DNA of 32,079 nucleotides. It comes from Patescibacteria group bacterium (GTDB taxonomy: Bacteria; Patescibacteriota; Minisyncoccia; Minisyncoccales; UBA5738). Of this stretch, positions 16,029-22,568 are shown in pieces. The notes beneath the pieces were generated by a model. That model was given only the letters and a program-made list of their open reading frames with translations. It was not told the DNA's origin and searched no databases. Both the position numbers and the translations under genes were made by a program. Location of the stretch: NCBI GenBank assembly GCA_022710775.1, contig JAKLGH010000012.1:1-32079 (forward strand). Direction: 5' to 3'. Position 1 is the first letter of the stretch, and each line of letters begins with the position of its first letter.

Positions 16029-16034
16029 TATAAT
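16029..16034 (+). promoter_or_regulatory. -10 box upstream of the pilin-like gene
   Basis: TATAAT at 16029-16034; only a poor -35 (TTTAAT near 16002). It implies a leader of about 97 nt for the pilin-like gene. Confidence 0.4.
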
Positions 16035-16040
16035 TCGCAA

Positions 16041-16137
16041 ATGTTTTTTCCCGGCGCGGTATGGAACCGCACAGGCGGAAAGAATGCTTCCTTCTTCGCG
16101 GAATCCGGGTAATTTGCCCGGCAAGTAATTATTTTCT
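16041..16137 (+). ncRNA. Possible structured leader of the pilin-like gene
   Basis: It has hairpins GCGGT/ACCGC (16056-16060 with 16066-16070) and CCGGG/CCCGG (16105-16109 with 16117-16121). CCCGG at 16050-16054 could also pair with CCGGG at 16105-16109, a competing fold. No Shine-Dalgarno precedes the ATG. I could not match it to a riboswitch class from memory. Confidence 0.3.
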
Positions 16138-16623
16138 ATGAACAAAGGCTTTACTCTGATCGAACTGCTGGTTACAATTTCCATCATCGGCATTCTTGCC
16201 GCGGCTATTCTGGTAAGCTTTGCTCAAGCTACCGGATCGGCCAGGGATGCCAGAAGAAAAGCCGAGCTTCAGCGCGTCGGGCGGATTTTTTTAACCACCT
16301 GCTATATGCCCGACAGCGGACCCGGAACCTACGACATAGCCGTTTTGGCTGCGGAATTAAAAAATAAGTATCCCCAATATTCCGGCCAATTTTCTTCGCT
16401 GCCCAGCGATCCAAAGCTTGGGATCGCCGGCCGTTCTTATTACGAGTACACGGTATCCGCTGACGGATTAAAATGCGCGATATACGCGAACCTTGAGCGT
16501 AAAATCGAGCCGGTAACCTTGCCGGGCATCAGCGTACCGACCGCCGGAGGCGGAACCGGAGTTTTCAAATCGTCAGAAATTGGCTGGAACAAAACCGACC
16601 GATACTTCCAGGTATCAAATTAG
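16138..16623 (+). CDS. Type IV pilin-like protein (prepilin signal)
   Basis: A 161-aa prepilin. MNKGFTLIELLVTISIIGILAAAILVSF is a textbook class III signal: short basic leader, cleavage after the Gly before FTLIE, then the hydrophobic pilin helix with Glu at +5. The soluble C-terminal part is a small globular domain with two Cys (TTCYMPD and LKCAIY) that could form one disulfide; it resembles minor pseudopilins of CPR bacteria rather than a major pilin. It would be processed by PilD and assembled into a pilus or pseudopilus. No pilus machinery genes are next to it in this window, so it is an orphan locus. The leader of about 97 nt is long for this genome and may be structured. Confidence 0.85.
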   Translation: MNKGFTLIELLVTISIIGILAAAILVSFAQATGSARDARRKAELQRVGRIFLTTCYMPDSGPGTYDIAVLAAELKNKYPQYSGQFSSLPSDPKLGIAGRSYYEYTVSADGLKCAIYANLERKIEPVTLPGISVPTAGGGTGVFKSSEIGWNKTDRYFQVSN

Positions 16624-16650
16624 CTTTAAAATTAACCATATCTTCATAGT

Positions 16651-17169
16651 ATGGACAGCAGCCGGATAAAAATCATAGAAGTCAGCGATTTGATGCAAAC
16701 AGGATACAGCTACGCATTATCGGAGCCGGCCGGAAAAAATTTCGATCCGGAATTCAAACCTGAGCTTTCGCCGAAAATGATGCTGGCTCTCGGCATTTTT
16801 GGCGGCAAATACTTAACCGATTGCACAAACGAGTTTCCCAAGGATTGGTTTATACGGGCAAAACTCTGCCATGAATATCATAACCCGGAGTTAAATTTCT
16901 TTAAAATAAATGCGAGCCAGCCGCTGGCTTATTGGCAAAAAAAAGGCTGGATCCATCCGGCTGATCCGCGCGGATGGTTTCAATGGTATTGCCGCTATTA
17001 CTTGGGCCGGCGGCTCGGCGAAGAAGACAAGCGCCAAATCAATCGCTGGAAGGCGATGAAAAGACATATCGCTCAATTAAAAATCAATTGCTTAAAGGGT
17101 GATCTTACGTGCCGGCCCCGCCAAAGGCAGGCGTTATTGCATTGGGCCTATGACAGCCGGAAAATGTAG
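16651..17169 (+). CDS. Conserved protein of unknown function (DPRGWFQWYCRYYLGRR motif)
   Basis: A 172-aa soluble protein with strongly conserved-looking blocks: SPKMMLALGIFGGKYLTDC, EFPKDWFIRAKLC, LNFFKINASQPLAYW, KKGWIHPADPRGWFQWYCRY with YLGRR, RQINRWKAMKRH, and CRPRQRQALLHWAYDSRKM. I remember this block pattern from unnamed conserved proteins in bacteria and some eukaryotes, without an assigned activity. Numerous aromatic residues, conserved Cys and Arg, and the absence of a signal peptide suggest a cytosolic fold that may bind a small ligand or nucleic acid (inference only). It starts 27 nt after the pilin-like gene and has no clear promoter of its own or Shine-Dalgarno. It may be read from the pilin transcript. 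Confidence 0.75.
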   Translation: MDSSRIKIIEVSDLMQTGYSYALSEPAGKNFDPEFKPELSPKMMLALGIFGGKYLTDCTNEFPKDWFIRAKLCHEYHNPELNFFKINASQPLAYWQKKGWIHPADPRGWFQWYCRYYLGRRLGEEDKRQINRWKAMKRHIAQLKINCLKGDLTCRPRQRQALLHWAYDSRKM

Positions 17170-17210
17170 GTCGTCTGCTTAGCCGGAATTAGAGCCAGTT
17201 TTGATTGGCG

Positions 17211-17238
17211 TTGACATCCACGGCGCTTTTGTTATAAC
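17211..17238 (+). promoter_or_regulatory. Promoter of the 17297 gene
   Basis: TTGACA (17211-17216), 16-nt spacer, TATAAC (17233-17238). The leader holds a tight hairpin GGTGCC/GGCGCC (17260-17274) just before the Shine-Dalgarno, which could affect translation. Confidence 0.75.
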
Positions 17239-17296
17239 GAGGCTAGTTTCATTTAAAATGGTGCCGTAGGCGCCTTTGCGGGAGAGTGTGTTAAAA

Positions 17297-17965
17297 ATGA
17301 AAGTTTGGCATAAAATACTGCTTGGCTTTGCGATCTATACGATCTTGTTCGTCGCGGTCTTCTTTGGCCTTTACGCCGGCGCAATGGATCAGGAGCCGGA
17401 TAAATATTTGGACCGGGCAGCAACCGGCCGATCAATGGCCGACAGTTTTGGCTCAAGTTACAGCGAAATAACCAACATTACCGGCGCGCCCCAATACGGC
17501 TATTCGCACGAAGAACGACAGGCGAGTTTCGAAAACTTTAAGGAACAAACAAACCGTATTCTGGGAAATAATCATTCAGCCTTGGTCGGGACTTTCGTGA
17601 AAGATTATCAAAATCAACTGATTGTTGAAGAATATTGGTACCTGAAAGCAACTCCCATCGGCACCATAGTCGGAAAAATTATGGAGCCGACGGTTGCATA
17701 CCCCATACCGGCTACCGAATGGGGACCGCAGAAATATTTCCGCCTACCCTGGACTGAAAATATCAAAGACCGTTCAATCGTCTTTTCCAAGCCGAAAACG
17801 AACGCTTTAAAACCTTATTTTTACTTTCACGCGTTCTTCTCTTATCTTTTGCTTACCGTCGGCTCGATTGCGACAATGGGAATCGTTGCATTTTTTTATA
17901 TCGTCGCTTGGATAGCATGGATCGGCGTGCAAGATAAATCGAAAAACAAAACCAAAAAGGCTTAA
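17297..17965 (+). CDS. Two-TM membrane protein with an external middle domain, unknown function
   Basis: A 222-aa protein I do not recognise. TM1 is at ~6-27 (ILLGFAIYTILFVAVFFGLYAG). An extracytoplasmic section of about 145 residues follows, rich in aromatic and charged residues, with one Tyr/Trp cluster (EEYWYLKATP). TM2 is at ~172-205 (FFSYLLLTVGSIATMGIVAFFYIVAWIAWI, long enough for one or two passes), then a basic tail (KSKNKTKKA). The ATG at 17297 is preferred over the upstream TTG at 17276, because GGGAG (17280-17284) lies 12 nt before it and the mature N-terminus MKVWHK looks natural. It is a single-gene unit with its own promoter and a terminator overlapping its stop codon. Confidence 0.6.
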   Translation: MKVWHKILLGFAIYTILFVAVFFGLYAGAMDQEPDKYLDRAATGRSMADSFGSSYSEITNITGAPQYGYSHEERQASFENFKEQTNRILGNNHSALVGTFVKDYQNQLIVEEYWYLKATPIGTIVGKIMEPTVAYPIPATEWGPQKYFRLPWTENIKDRSIVFSKPKTNALKPYFYFHAFFSYLLLTVGSIATMGIVAFFYIVAWIAWIGVQDKSKNKTKKA

Positions 17966-17978
17966 CCCGCCTTTTTTT
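17954..17978 (+). terminator. Terminator overlapping the stop of the 17297 gene
   Basis: AAAAAGGC (17954-17961), 7-nt loop, GCCTTTTT then more T (17969-17978). Confidence 0.8.
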
Positions 17979-18064
17979 ATCGGGCAAAAATCCGCCAGCT
18001 TCAAATCGAATAAATATTTTTTCCGGGCCGGCTTAGTGGAAAATACAAGATTTGTCTGGCCGGC

Positions 18065-18205
18065 ATGAAGATAAAGAAACTGGTTTTACCGCCCGATCTT
18101 AAAATATTCCGCGAAGCGATCATCGCGGCGCTGTTGAAAGCAAGCTGCTATCATTGCCGGGAGGTTCACTACGATAAGTTACTTCTCTCTGGAGGAATTC
18201 GCTAA
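18065..18205 (+). CDS. 46-aa small protein with a CxxC pair
   Basis: This short frame reads MKIKKLVLPPDLKIFREAII, then an Ala/Leu-rich helix, SCYHC and VHYDKLLLSGGIR. It is basic and amphipathic, with a Cys-x2-Cys pair that could bind metal. Support comes from the intrinsic terminator that starts 5 nt past the stop and from ordinary codon use. Evidence against is the lack of a Shine-Dalgarno and only a weak -10 (TACAAG near 18046). It may be a real micropeptide or the tail of a leader RNA. Confidence 0.45.
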   Translation: MKIKKLVLPPDLKIFREAIIAALLKASCYHCREVHYDKLLLSGGIR

Positions 18206-18210
18206 ACAAT

Positions 18211-18232
18211 AACGCGTTAACCCGCGTTTTTC
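18211..18232 (+). terminator. Terminator of the 18065 small gene
   Basis: AACGCG (18211-18216), loop TTAACC, CGCGTT (18223-18228) continuing into T5. Confidence 0.75.
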
Positions 18233-18269
18233 TTTTACCGCCCCTGTCGCCAGTTATCTTGCTTTGTTG

Positions 18270-18298
18270 TTGACATAATTAATGCATTATGTTAAAAT
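18270..18298 (+). promoter_or_regulatory. Promoter of the 18327-18884 pair
   Basis: TTGACA (18270-18275), 17-nt spacer, TAAAAT (18293-18298). Confidence 0.75.
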
Positions 18299-18326
18299 AT
18301 TGAAAATTTCTAGGAGTTTGATTTAA

Positions 18327-18593
18327 ATGGAAGATACCGAAAATAAAACTCCGGTCGCCCGCGTAATTAGGTGTAATATAGAGGAGGCAATCTTACAGGT
18401 TTATACGCCTATGAAATTTCGATCCGTCGAATCTATCGCTACCCGGAATGCCCAGATGGCGCAAGAACGTTGCCGGTATTACGCCGGAATGCTGGCCAGA
18501 ACTGTCCGAACCAAGCCAAAGCAAAAGAGAATGGACACAGCATTAATGCCGGACCAAAGGTCAAACTTCTTAACCGAAAGCATTGAGGTATAG
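18327..18593 (+). CDS. 88-aa soluble protein, unknown function
   Basis: A small, charged protein: acidic start (MEDTENKTP), then VARVIRCNIEEAILQVY and a helical Arg/Gln-rich middle (ATRNAQMAQERCRYYAGMLA), then a basic stretch (RTKPKQKR). I recognise no family. The start is firm: AGGAG at 18312-18316 lies 10 nt before the ATG, and the promoter gives a leader of about 22 nt. It is first in a two-gene unit; the next frame begins on the base after its TAG stop. The basic segment could contact nucleic acid, but that is a guess. Confidence 0.6.
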   Translation: MEDTENKTPVARVIRCNIEEAILQVYTPMKFRSVESIATRNAQMAQERCRYYAGMLARTVRTKPKQKRMDTALMPDQRSNFLTESIEV

Positions 18594-18884
18594 GTGATTA
18601 GAATGGAAAAATTTGAATGGATAATTCGGCGGCCCGACTCGCTAACCGATGAACCGGTTGTTTGCGCCCAAACAAGTAAACGCCCAACCGAAGATATCGG
18701 TCCAGAGCTGTTTAAAGCTTTGCGGATATCTTCAGCGGTCAAAATGGGATTTTGCGAGTCTCTAAAAGACCGCAAAATCCGGTCTAGCTCCGAAAAACGC
18801 GGCCGCGACAGCCAAATAAAGGCCAAGGCCGGCCGCCATCCAACAGGCGTTGCAAAACATTCGGCCCGAGGACCAAGAAGGTAA
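18594..18884 (+). CDS. 96-aa basic protein, unknown function
   Basis: The frame begins with GTG directly after the stop of the upstream gene, with GAGG (18585-18588) 5 nt before it; an ATG at 18603 is the alternative. The protein reads MEKFEWIIRRPDSLTDEPVV, then a middle ELFKALRISSAVKMGFCES and a strongly basic tail rich in Lys, Arg, Ser and Gly (KIRSSSEKRGRDSQIKAKAG, HSARGPRR). No family is recognised. The tail looks disordered and could bind RNA or DNA (inference). The terminator begins inside the last codons, supporting it as the end of this operon. Confidence 0.5.
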   Translation: MIRMEKFEWIIRRPDSLTDEPVVCAQTSKRPTEDIGPELFKALRISSAVKMGFCESLKDRKIRSSSEKRGRDSQIKAKAGRHPTGVAKHSARGPRR

Positions 18885-18910
18885 GACAGGGAACCATCTC
18901 TGTCTTTTTT
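18883..18910 (+). terminator. Terminator of the 18327-18884 operon
   Basis: AAGACAG (18883-18889), 10-nt loop, CTGTCTT (18900-18906) running into T6. Confidence 0.8.
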
Positions 18911-18924
18911 CGTTGTCTTAAACA

Positions 18925-18953
18925 TTGACCTGCGGCAAAAACCCGCCTAAAAT
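18925..18953 (+). promoter_or_regulatory. Promoter of the TIM-barrel gene
   Basis: TTGACC (18925-18930), 17-nt spacer, TAAAAT (18948-18953). Transcription would start near 18960, after the first in-frame ATG (18956), which favours the ATG at 18974. Confidence 0.65.
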
Positions 18954-18973
18954 CAATGATTGGACCAAAACAT

Positions 18974-19678
18974 ATGAATGGCGAAAAAAACAATATCAAC
19001 GTTCTCGTATCGGTCACGACTACTTACGGCTCCGACTGGCGCAATAAATTCGCGGAAGCTTCCACTCTGGGAATCACCGAATGCGCGTTGTTTCCCACAA
19101 CTCTCTCTAAAAAAGAAAGAGAGGAATATTTTAGTTTGCTAAAAAATTCAAATATAAAAAGCTGCCCGTTCGTGCATTTGAGAAGCGACATGACGCAGGA
19201 CGAGATCGAATACCTCGCCAAAAATTTCGGAACCAAGGTTTTCAATACCCATTGCCAAGCCGAATATCCTCATGTCAACGATTGGTCAAAGTACGCCGAC
19301 CGGATTTACATTGAAAATCTTTACCACGACTTCGATTGCGATGAAATGAAAAATTGGGCCGGCATCTGCCTGGATGTTTCACACCTGGAAAACGACCGGC
19401 GGCAAAATAAGGCCAGGTTTAAATCCGTGACAGAATCCCTTAAAATCTATCCTATCGGCTGCAATCATATCAGCGGCGTGGCCGATAATATCCGGACCAA
19501 TTCCGAAGGCGAACAGCGTTTCGACACCCATCATTTTGAAAACCTTTCCGACTTTGATTATCTGAGAAATTATCCCAAAAAATATTTTTCCCGGTTTTGC
19601 GCAATCGAGGTTGAAAACACGCTTCAAGAACAATTGGCAGCGAAGAAATATATTGAAACTATTTTGGCCGGGATTTAA
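18974..19678 (+). CDS. Sugar-phosphate isomerase/AP-endonuclease-like TIM-barrel protein
   Basis: A 234-aa protein with the sequence rhythm of the xylose-isomerase-like TIM-barrel superfamily: VLVSVTTTYGSDWRNKFAEA (strand then helix), GITECALFPTTL, KSCPFVHLRSDM, TKVFNTHCQAEYP, DRIYIENL.HDFDC, GICLDVSHLEND, IGCNHISGV, and AIEVENTLQEQLAAKKYI. Candidate metal-binding residues typical of the family are present (His in FVHLR and THC, Glu in IENL, Asp/His in LDVSHLE, His in CNHIS, Glu in IEVENT). Substrate cannot be told: an isomerase, epimerase or nuclease are all possible. The ATG at 18974 is preferred because the promoter places the transcript start after 18956. It stands as a single gene with no Shine-Dalgarno. 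Confidence 0.65.
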   Translation: MNGEKNNINVLVSVTTTYGSDWRNKFAEASTLGITECALFPTTLSKKEREEYFSLLKNSNIKSCPFVHLRSDMTQDEIEYLAKNFGTKVFNTHCQAEYPHVNDWSKYADRIYIENLYHDFDCDEMKNWAGICLDVSHLENDRRQNKARFKSVTESLKIYPIGCNHISGVADNIRTNSEGEQRFDTHHFENLSDFDYLRNYPKKYFSRFCAIEVENTLQEQLAAKKYIETILAGI

Positions 19679-19682
19679 CCTG

Positions 19683-20046
19683 GCTTACGATCCGATTTAT
19701 ACCGTATTCTGCGATCGTTTTCGCTTGACTAGATGCCGCAATCTGATATACGGCAAACAGCAAATTAAAAAACCGCTCAAAGTATAAATCCAAAGACTTC
19801 TTAACCGGTTTCGATGCTATTAACGCGATTGTTGTTACAAAGGTAAAAGAATTCAAAAAATTCATCAGATTTGACCCGTTCGATAAGAACATTCTCAAAC
19901 ACGAAAACGACTTTGACAACCATGCGACATACAAAGATACGGTTGTCTTTTTACGGGTGGAAATCATACCGACCGAAACCGATCTGATGGTCATAGAGAA
20001 TATAGGGAATATTTCAGAATTTGATAAAATAGAATTTCCCAAGTAA
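19683..20046 (+). pseudogene. Decayed or frameshifted gene remnant
   Basis: No intact ORF with a normal start exists here, but two overlapping plus-strand frames look protein-like. Frame A (from ~19686) reads YDPIYTVFCDRFRLTRCRNL and IYGKQQIKKPLKV before a stop at ~19790. Frame B is open from ~19733 and reads KYKSKDFLTGFDAINAIVV, TKVKEFKKFIRFDPFD, DTVVFLRVEIIPTETDLMV, EFDKIEFPK to TAA at 20044-20046, followed at once by a good terminator. The charged composition and terminator favour plus-strand coding. A +1 change around 19740-19790 would join the frames. No ATG is in frame B near its beginning. The minus-strand frame across this region (19659-20042) is Ser-rich and TTG-started, and looks like a shadow. 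Function not recognised. Confidence 0.4.
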
Positions 20047-20067
20047 AGCCAATTTGGCTTTTTTTTG
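20045..20067 (+). terminator. Terminator of the remnant gene (plus strand)
   Basis: AAAGCC (20045-20050), AATTT, GGCTTT (20056-20061), then T5. Its T8 can also pair with the A8 at 20081-20088 via TTTTGTCG/CGACAAAA, linking it to the next terminator. Confidence 0.8.
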
Positions 20068-20080
20068 TCGGCTAATCGAC

Positions 20081-20104
20081 AAAAAAAAGGCGTTAACGCC
20101 TTTC
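20081..20104 (-). terminator. Terminator of the 20103-20516 gene (minus strand)
   Basis: On the minus strand AAAGGC, GTTAAC, GCCTTT and then T8 (plus A8 at 20081-20088). The two convergent terminators stand back to back. Confidence 0.8.
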
Positions 20105-20516
20105 AACTTTCGGACAAACGATGATCTAAATGATACTTCCACATTGCTATTTTCACACTTTCGGCTAACATATACAGCATTAAGGCGATCATGACCAACA
20201 ATTCCGTGATAGCGCCAATCGGTCCGGAATAAACATCATACCTGAAATCCAGCCCAAAAATTAAAGCTAAGAAGCCAAAACTAAAGCACAATATTTGACT
20301 TAGCTTGTAATCATAAATTTCTCCACTGGTAGATCCTTTATTGGCCAAACTCCGATACGCGATTCCCGCCATGATCTGGAAACAGCCGCATAAAACAAGC
20401 AACACGATGAACGGATTAAACCGGCTTAAAGCAGGATCAATATAAACGGTAACAACTTGCCCCAAAGCCAGGAAGCAATTAATCAGTACAATAACGAGTC
20501 TCGTTTGCGCCGACAT
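20103..20516 (-). CDS. Four-TM membrane protein, unknown function
   Basis: A 137-aa polytopic membrane protein. Segments: RLVIVLINCFLALGQVVTVY, FIVLLVLCGCFQIMAGIAY, LSQILCFSFGFLALIFGLDF, and AITELLVMIALMLYMLAES; the loops carry a Gly/Ser/Thr stretch (NKGSTSGE) and a C-terminal His/Lys tail. The four-helix layout is like small DUF-type membrane proteins, but I recognise no family. The start is firm: GGAGGG (plus 20522-20527) lies 5 nt before the ATG. It is transcribed divergently from xseA (a weak -35/-10 pair lies about 50-75 nt upstream) and ends in its own terminator. Confidence 0.65.
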   Translation of the reverse strand: MSAQTRLVIVLINCFLALGQVVTVYIDPALSRFNPFIVLLVLCGCFQIMAGIAYRSLANKGSTSGEIYDYKLSQILCFSFGFLALIFGLDFRYDVYSGPIGAITELLVMIALMLYMLAESVKIAMWKYHLDHRLSES

Positions 20517-20609
20517 CTTAACCCTCCATTTTTAAAATTCTGCTTTCTTATGGCATATTTTTACCGATAAGGCAATGGCGGGTTGAGGCAAGCAATTTGC
20601 GCGGCGTTG

Positions 20610-20618
20610 TGTTATAAT
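20610..20618 (+). promoter_or_regulatory. Extended -10 promoter of xseA-xseB-pspC
   Basis: TGTTATAAT (20610-20618) is a perfect extended -10 without a good -35. Transcript start is near 20625, giving a leader of about 17 nt without Shine-Dalgarno. Confidence 0.65.
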
Positions 20619-20641
20619 ACTTTTTGTCTGATATTTAGACC

Positions 20642-21862
20642 ATGGAATATTCCCAACAATTCAACTTTGGAGCACCCCAAACCAAAAAGGATATCTACAC
20701 GGTCTCTGAATATGTCGAGTTGCTTAACCAAAAAATCAAGCCGTTGACAGTCAAGGTTATCGGGGAAGTAAGCGAAGCAAAGCTGGGGCCAACCGGCCAT
20801 ATGTATTTTTCTTTAAAAGACGAAAAAAACGGTTTTGTGATCAGCGGCGCTATTTGGCGGTCGCGCTATGAACTATACGGGATAAAGCTCGCCGTCGGAT
20901 TAAAGATCGTCGCATCGGGCCATGCGGAGATTTACGGGCCTTCGGGCCGTCTTTCATTCATAGCAGACTCGATCGAACTGGCCGGGGAAGGAGCCTTAAA
21001 GAAAGAATACGACCGCCTGCTGAAAAAACTGGCCCAAGAGGGGATATTCGACCAGCAAAAAAAACGGCCAATCCCAAAATTCATCCGGCGGATAGGGGTG
21101 ATTACCTCCAAGCAGGGAGCGGTTATCCATGACTTTACGACCAACTTAGGCAAGTTCGGCTTCGTCATCGAATTTATCGATTCGCGCGTTGAAGGTCAAT
21201 TGGCGGTTGGCGACCTTGTCGCTTCAATCAAGACATTTAAAAAACGGCGAATCGACGTATTGGTGATCATGCGGGGCGGCGGCTCGCTGGAAGCCATGAT
21301 GGCGTTCAATAACGAAACCATCGTGCGTGAAATAGCGGCTTTTCCGGTTCCGGTCATCGCCGGCATCGGCCACGATAAAGACGTGCCCCTGGCTGCCATG
21401 GCCGCCGATCTGGCTACTTCGACCCCGTCGATCGCCGCCACAACGATTAGCCAGTCATGGGAAGAAATCGGCCGGTCGCTGGATCGTTACGAAGTTTTTA
21501 CCGTCGGGGAATATAAAAACGTGCTGAACAACGCCAAATCAAAACTTGGCCGCCATGCCCAGGCATTCGGAAGCTTTAAATATATTTTGAACAACGTGCG
21601 CCGATTTCTGGACGACAGCGGTTCGAGAATCGCGGCCCAGCTGAAATTGGCGCTGATGGCCGCAAGCCAGCAATTGGAGTATCTTGAAAAAAACATGGCT
21701 TCAAATGATCCCGAGCGTCAGTTAAAAATCGGATTCTCGATCGTGAAATCCCACGGAAGGATTTTAAAAAGCGTTGCCGCTGCGGCTGTCGGAGAAAAAA
21801 TCGATATCAGCCTGGCGGACGGCACGATCAACTCCCAAATCATTAAGATCGAAAATAAATAA
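20642..21862 (+). CDS. xseA: Exodeoxyribonuclease VII large subunit
   Basis: A 406-aa protein covering the family's full length. The N-terminal OB-fold region is IYTVSEYVELLNQKIKPL, VIGEVSEAKLGPTGHMYFSL. The catalytic core has FIRRIGVITSKQGAVIHDF, MRGGGSLEAMMAFNNETIVR, VPVIAGIGHDKDVPLAAMAA and the ATSTPSIAA patch, all characteristic of XseA. A helical C-terminal region (coiled-coil-like) precedes GFSIVKSHGRILKSV, the usual C-terminal beta segment. With XseB it forms ExoVII, which degrades single-stranded DNA from both ends. It is first in an operon: xseB starts 10 nt after it and pspC 6 nt after xseB. No Shine-Dalgarno is seen. Confidence 0.95.
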   Translation: MEYSQQFNFGAPQTKKDIYTVSEYVELLNQKIKPLTVKVIGEVSEAKLGPTGHMYFSLKDEKNGFVISGAIWRSRYELYGIKLAVGLKIVASGHAEIYGPSGRLSFIADSIELAGEGALKKEYDRLLKKLAQEGIFDQQKKRPIPKFIRRIGVITSKQGAVIHDFTTNLGKFGFVIEFIDSRVEGQLAVGDLVASIKTFKKRRIDVLVIMRGGGSLEAMMAFNNETIVREIAAFPVPVIAGIGHDKDVPLAAMAADLATSTPSIAATTISQSWEEIGRSLDRYEVFTVGEYKNVLNNAKSKLGRHAQAFGSFKYILNNVRRFLDDSGSRIAAQLKLALMAASQQLEYLEKNMASNDPERQLKIGFSIVKSHGRILKSVAAAAVGEKIDISLADGTINSQIIKIENK

Positions 21863-21872
21863 TCGCATAAAA

Positions 21873-22124
21873 ATGACGGCAAAAGCAAAAAAAGATATCA
21901 ATTTAAACGAAAATCTGAAGAAGCTGGGTGACATTTCAGCTTGGTTCAATTCCCAAAAGGAAGTAGACCTTGAGACCGGGTTGGAAAAGGTTAAGGAAGC
22001 GGCCAAGCTTATCAAAGACAGCCGCGAAAAACTGGCTAATCTGGAAAACGAATTTAAAGAAATAGAAAAGGAGTTTTCGAAAGATCTCAACGACGCGGAT
22101 CTCAAAAATAATTTCCCCGTATAG
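21873..22124 (+). CDS. xseB: Exodeoxyribonuclease VII small subunit
   Basis: An 83-aa helical protein in the expected place, 10 nt after xseA. It has the XseB pattern: LNENLKKLGDISAWFNSQKE (the family's short N-terminal helix), then LETGLEKVKEAAKLIKDSRE and KLANLENEFKEIEKEF, the long helix that wraps the large subunit. The ATG at 21873 is chosen: the open frame extends upstream into xseA, but only this start gives a normal-length XseB. It has no activity alone and stabilises the ExoVII complex. Confidence 0.85.
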   Translation: MTAKAKKDINLNENLKKLGDISAWFNSQKEVDLETGLEKVKEAAKLIKDSREKLANLENEFKEIEKEFSKDLNDADLKNNFPV

Positions 22125-22130
22125 ATAATA

Positions 22131-22328
22131 ATGGCAAAACTTTATAAAGACCTTGATCACAAGGATATTTTTGGCGTTTTGGCCGGCCTCGCCCAATACT
22201 ACGGCATAGACCGGCACAACCTGCGGGTAATTTGGATCGTCATAACCTGCCTAACCGGAGTCCTTCCCGGAATTCTTGTTTATATGGTAGCCGCGGTCGC
22301 TATTCCCGAACCGCCGATAAAAAAATAA
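22131..22328 (+). CDS. PspC-domain membrane protein
   Basis: A 65-aa stand-alone PspC domain: KLYKDLDHKDIFGVLAGLAQ with YYGIDRHNLRVIWI, followed by a hydrophobic segment (VITCLTGVLPGILVYMVAAVAIPEPPIKK). The KxxxxKxxxGVxxGLAxYxxID pattern is the PspC signature. Such small proteins sit in the membrane and are related to the phage-shock-protein C family, though no PspA or other Psp gene is in this window. It is the third gene of the xseA-xseB operon, separated by only 6 nt; the linkage to ExoVII looks like position rather than function. A tandem repeat array begins at its stop codon. Confidence 0.85.
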   Translation: MAKLYKDLDHKDIFGVLAGLAQYYGIDRHNLRVIWIVITCLTGVLPGILVYMVAAVAIPEPPIKK

Positions 22329-22524
22329 GCCCTTTCGGCATATTGATTCATTGGCTAGGGCTTCAAAAAAAAGCCCTTGCGACATATTTATTCATTGGCT
22401 AGGGCTTCAAAAAAAAGCCCTTGCGACATATTTATTCATTGGCTAGGGCTTCAAAAAAAAGCCCTTGCGACATATTCATTCATTGGCTAGGGCTTCAAAA
22501 AAAAGCCCTTGCGACATATTCATT
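22329..22524. repeat. 44-bp tandem repeat, four full units plus a partial
   Basis: Unit starts (the G of GCCC) at 22329, 22373, 22417, 22461 and 22505, each exactly 44 bp apart. Units 2 and 3 are identical, unit 1 differs at several positions and unit 4 at one; the fifth is cut after about 20 bp. Inside each unit GCCCT pairs with AGGGC. Across each junction, AGGGCTT pairs with AAGCCCT around an A-rich loop, so the array can fold in two alternative registers. It lies between the convergent pspC and the csaA-like gene. Confidence 0.95.
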
Positions 22525-22535
22525 AACCAAAGCTT

Positions 22536-22566
22536 AAAAAGCGGGCGCAGAATTGGCCGCTTTTTT
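22536..22566. terminator. Bidirectional terminator between pspC and csaA-like gene
   Basis: AAAAAGCGG (22536-22544) and CCGCTTTTT (22557-22565) form a 9-bp stem, with T6 on the plus strand and T5 on the minus strand. It ends both convergent genes. Confidence 0.75.
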
Positions 22567-22568
22567 AA

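Noticed and set aside
19659-20042. Minus-strand ORF of 127 codons
   Set aside because: TTG start with no Shine-Dalgarno, Ser-rich composition, and no terminator on its own side; the plus-strand frames read more like protein and are followed by a terminator.
22329-22524. Possible CRISPR array
   Set aside because: The 44-bp period has no unique spacers; whole units are repeated, and no cas genes are present. It is a plain tandem repeat.
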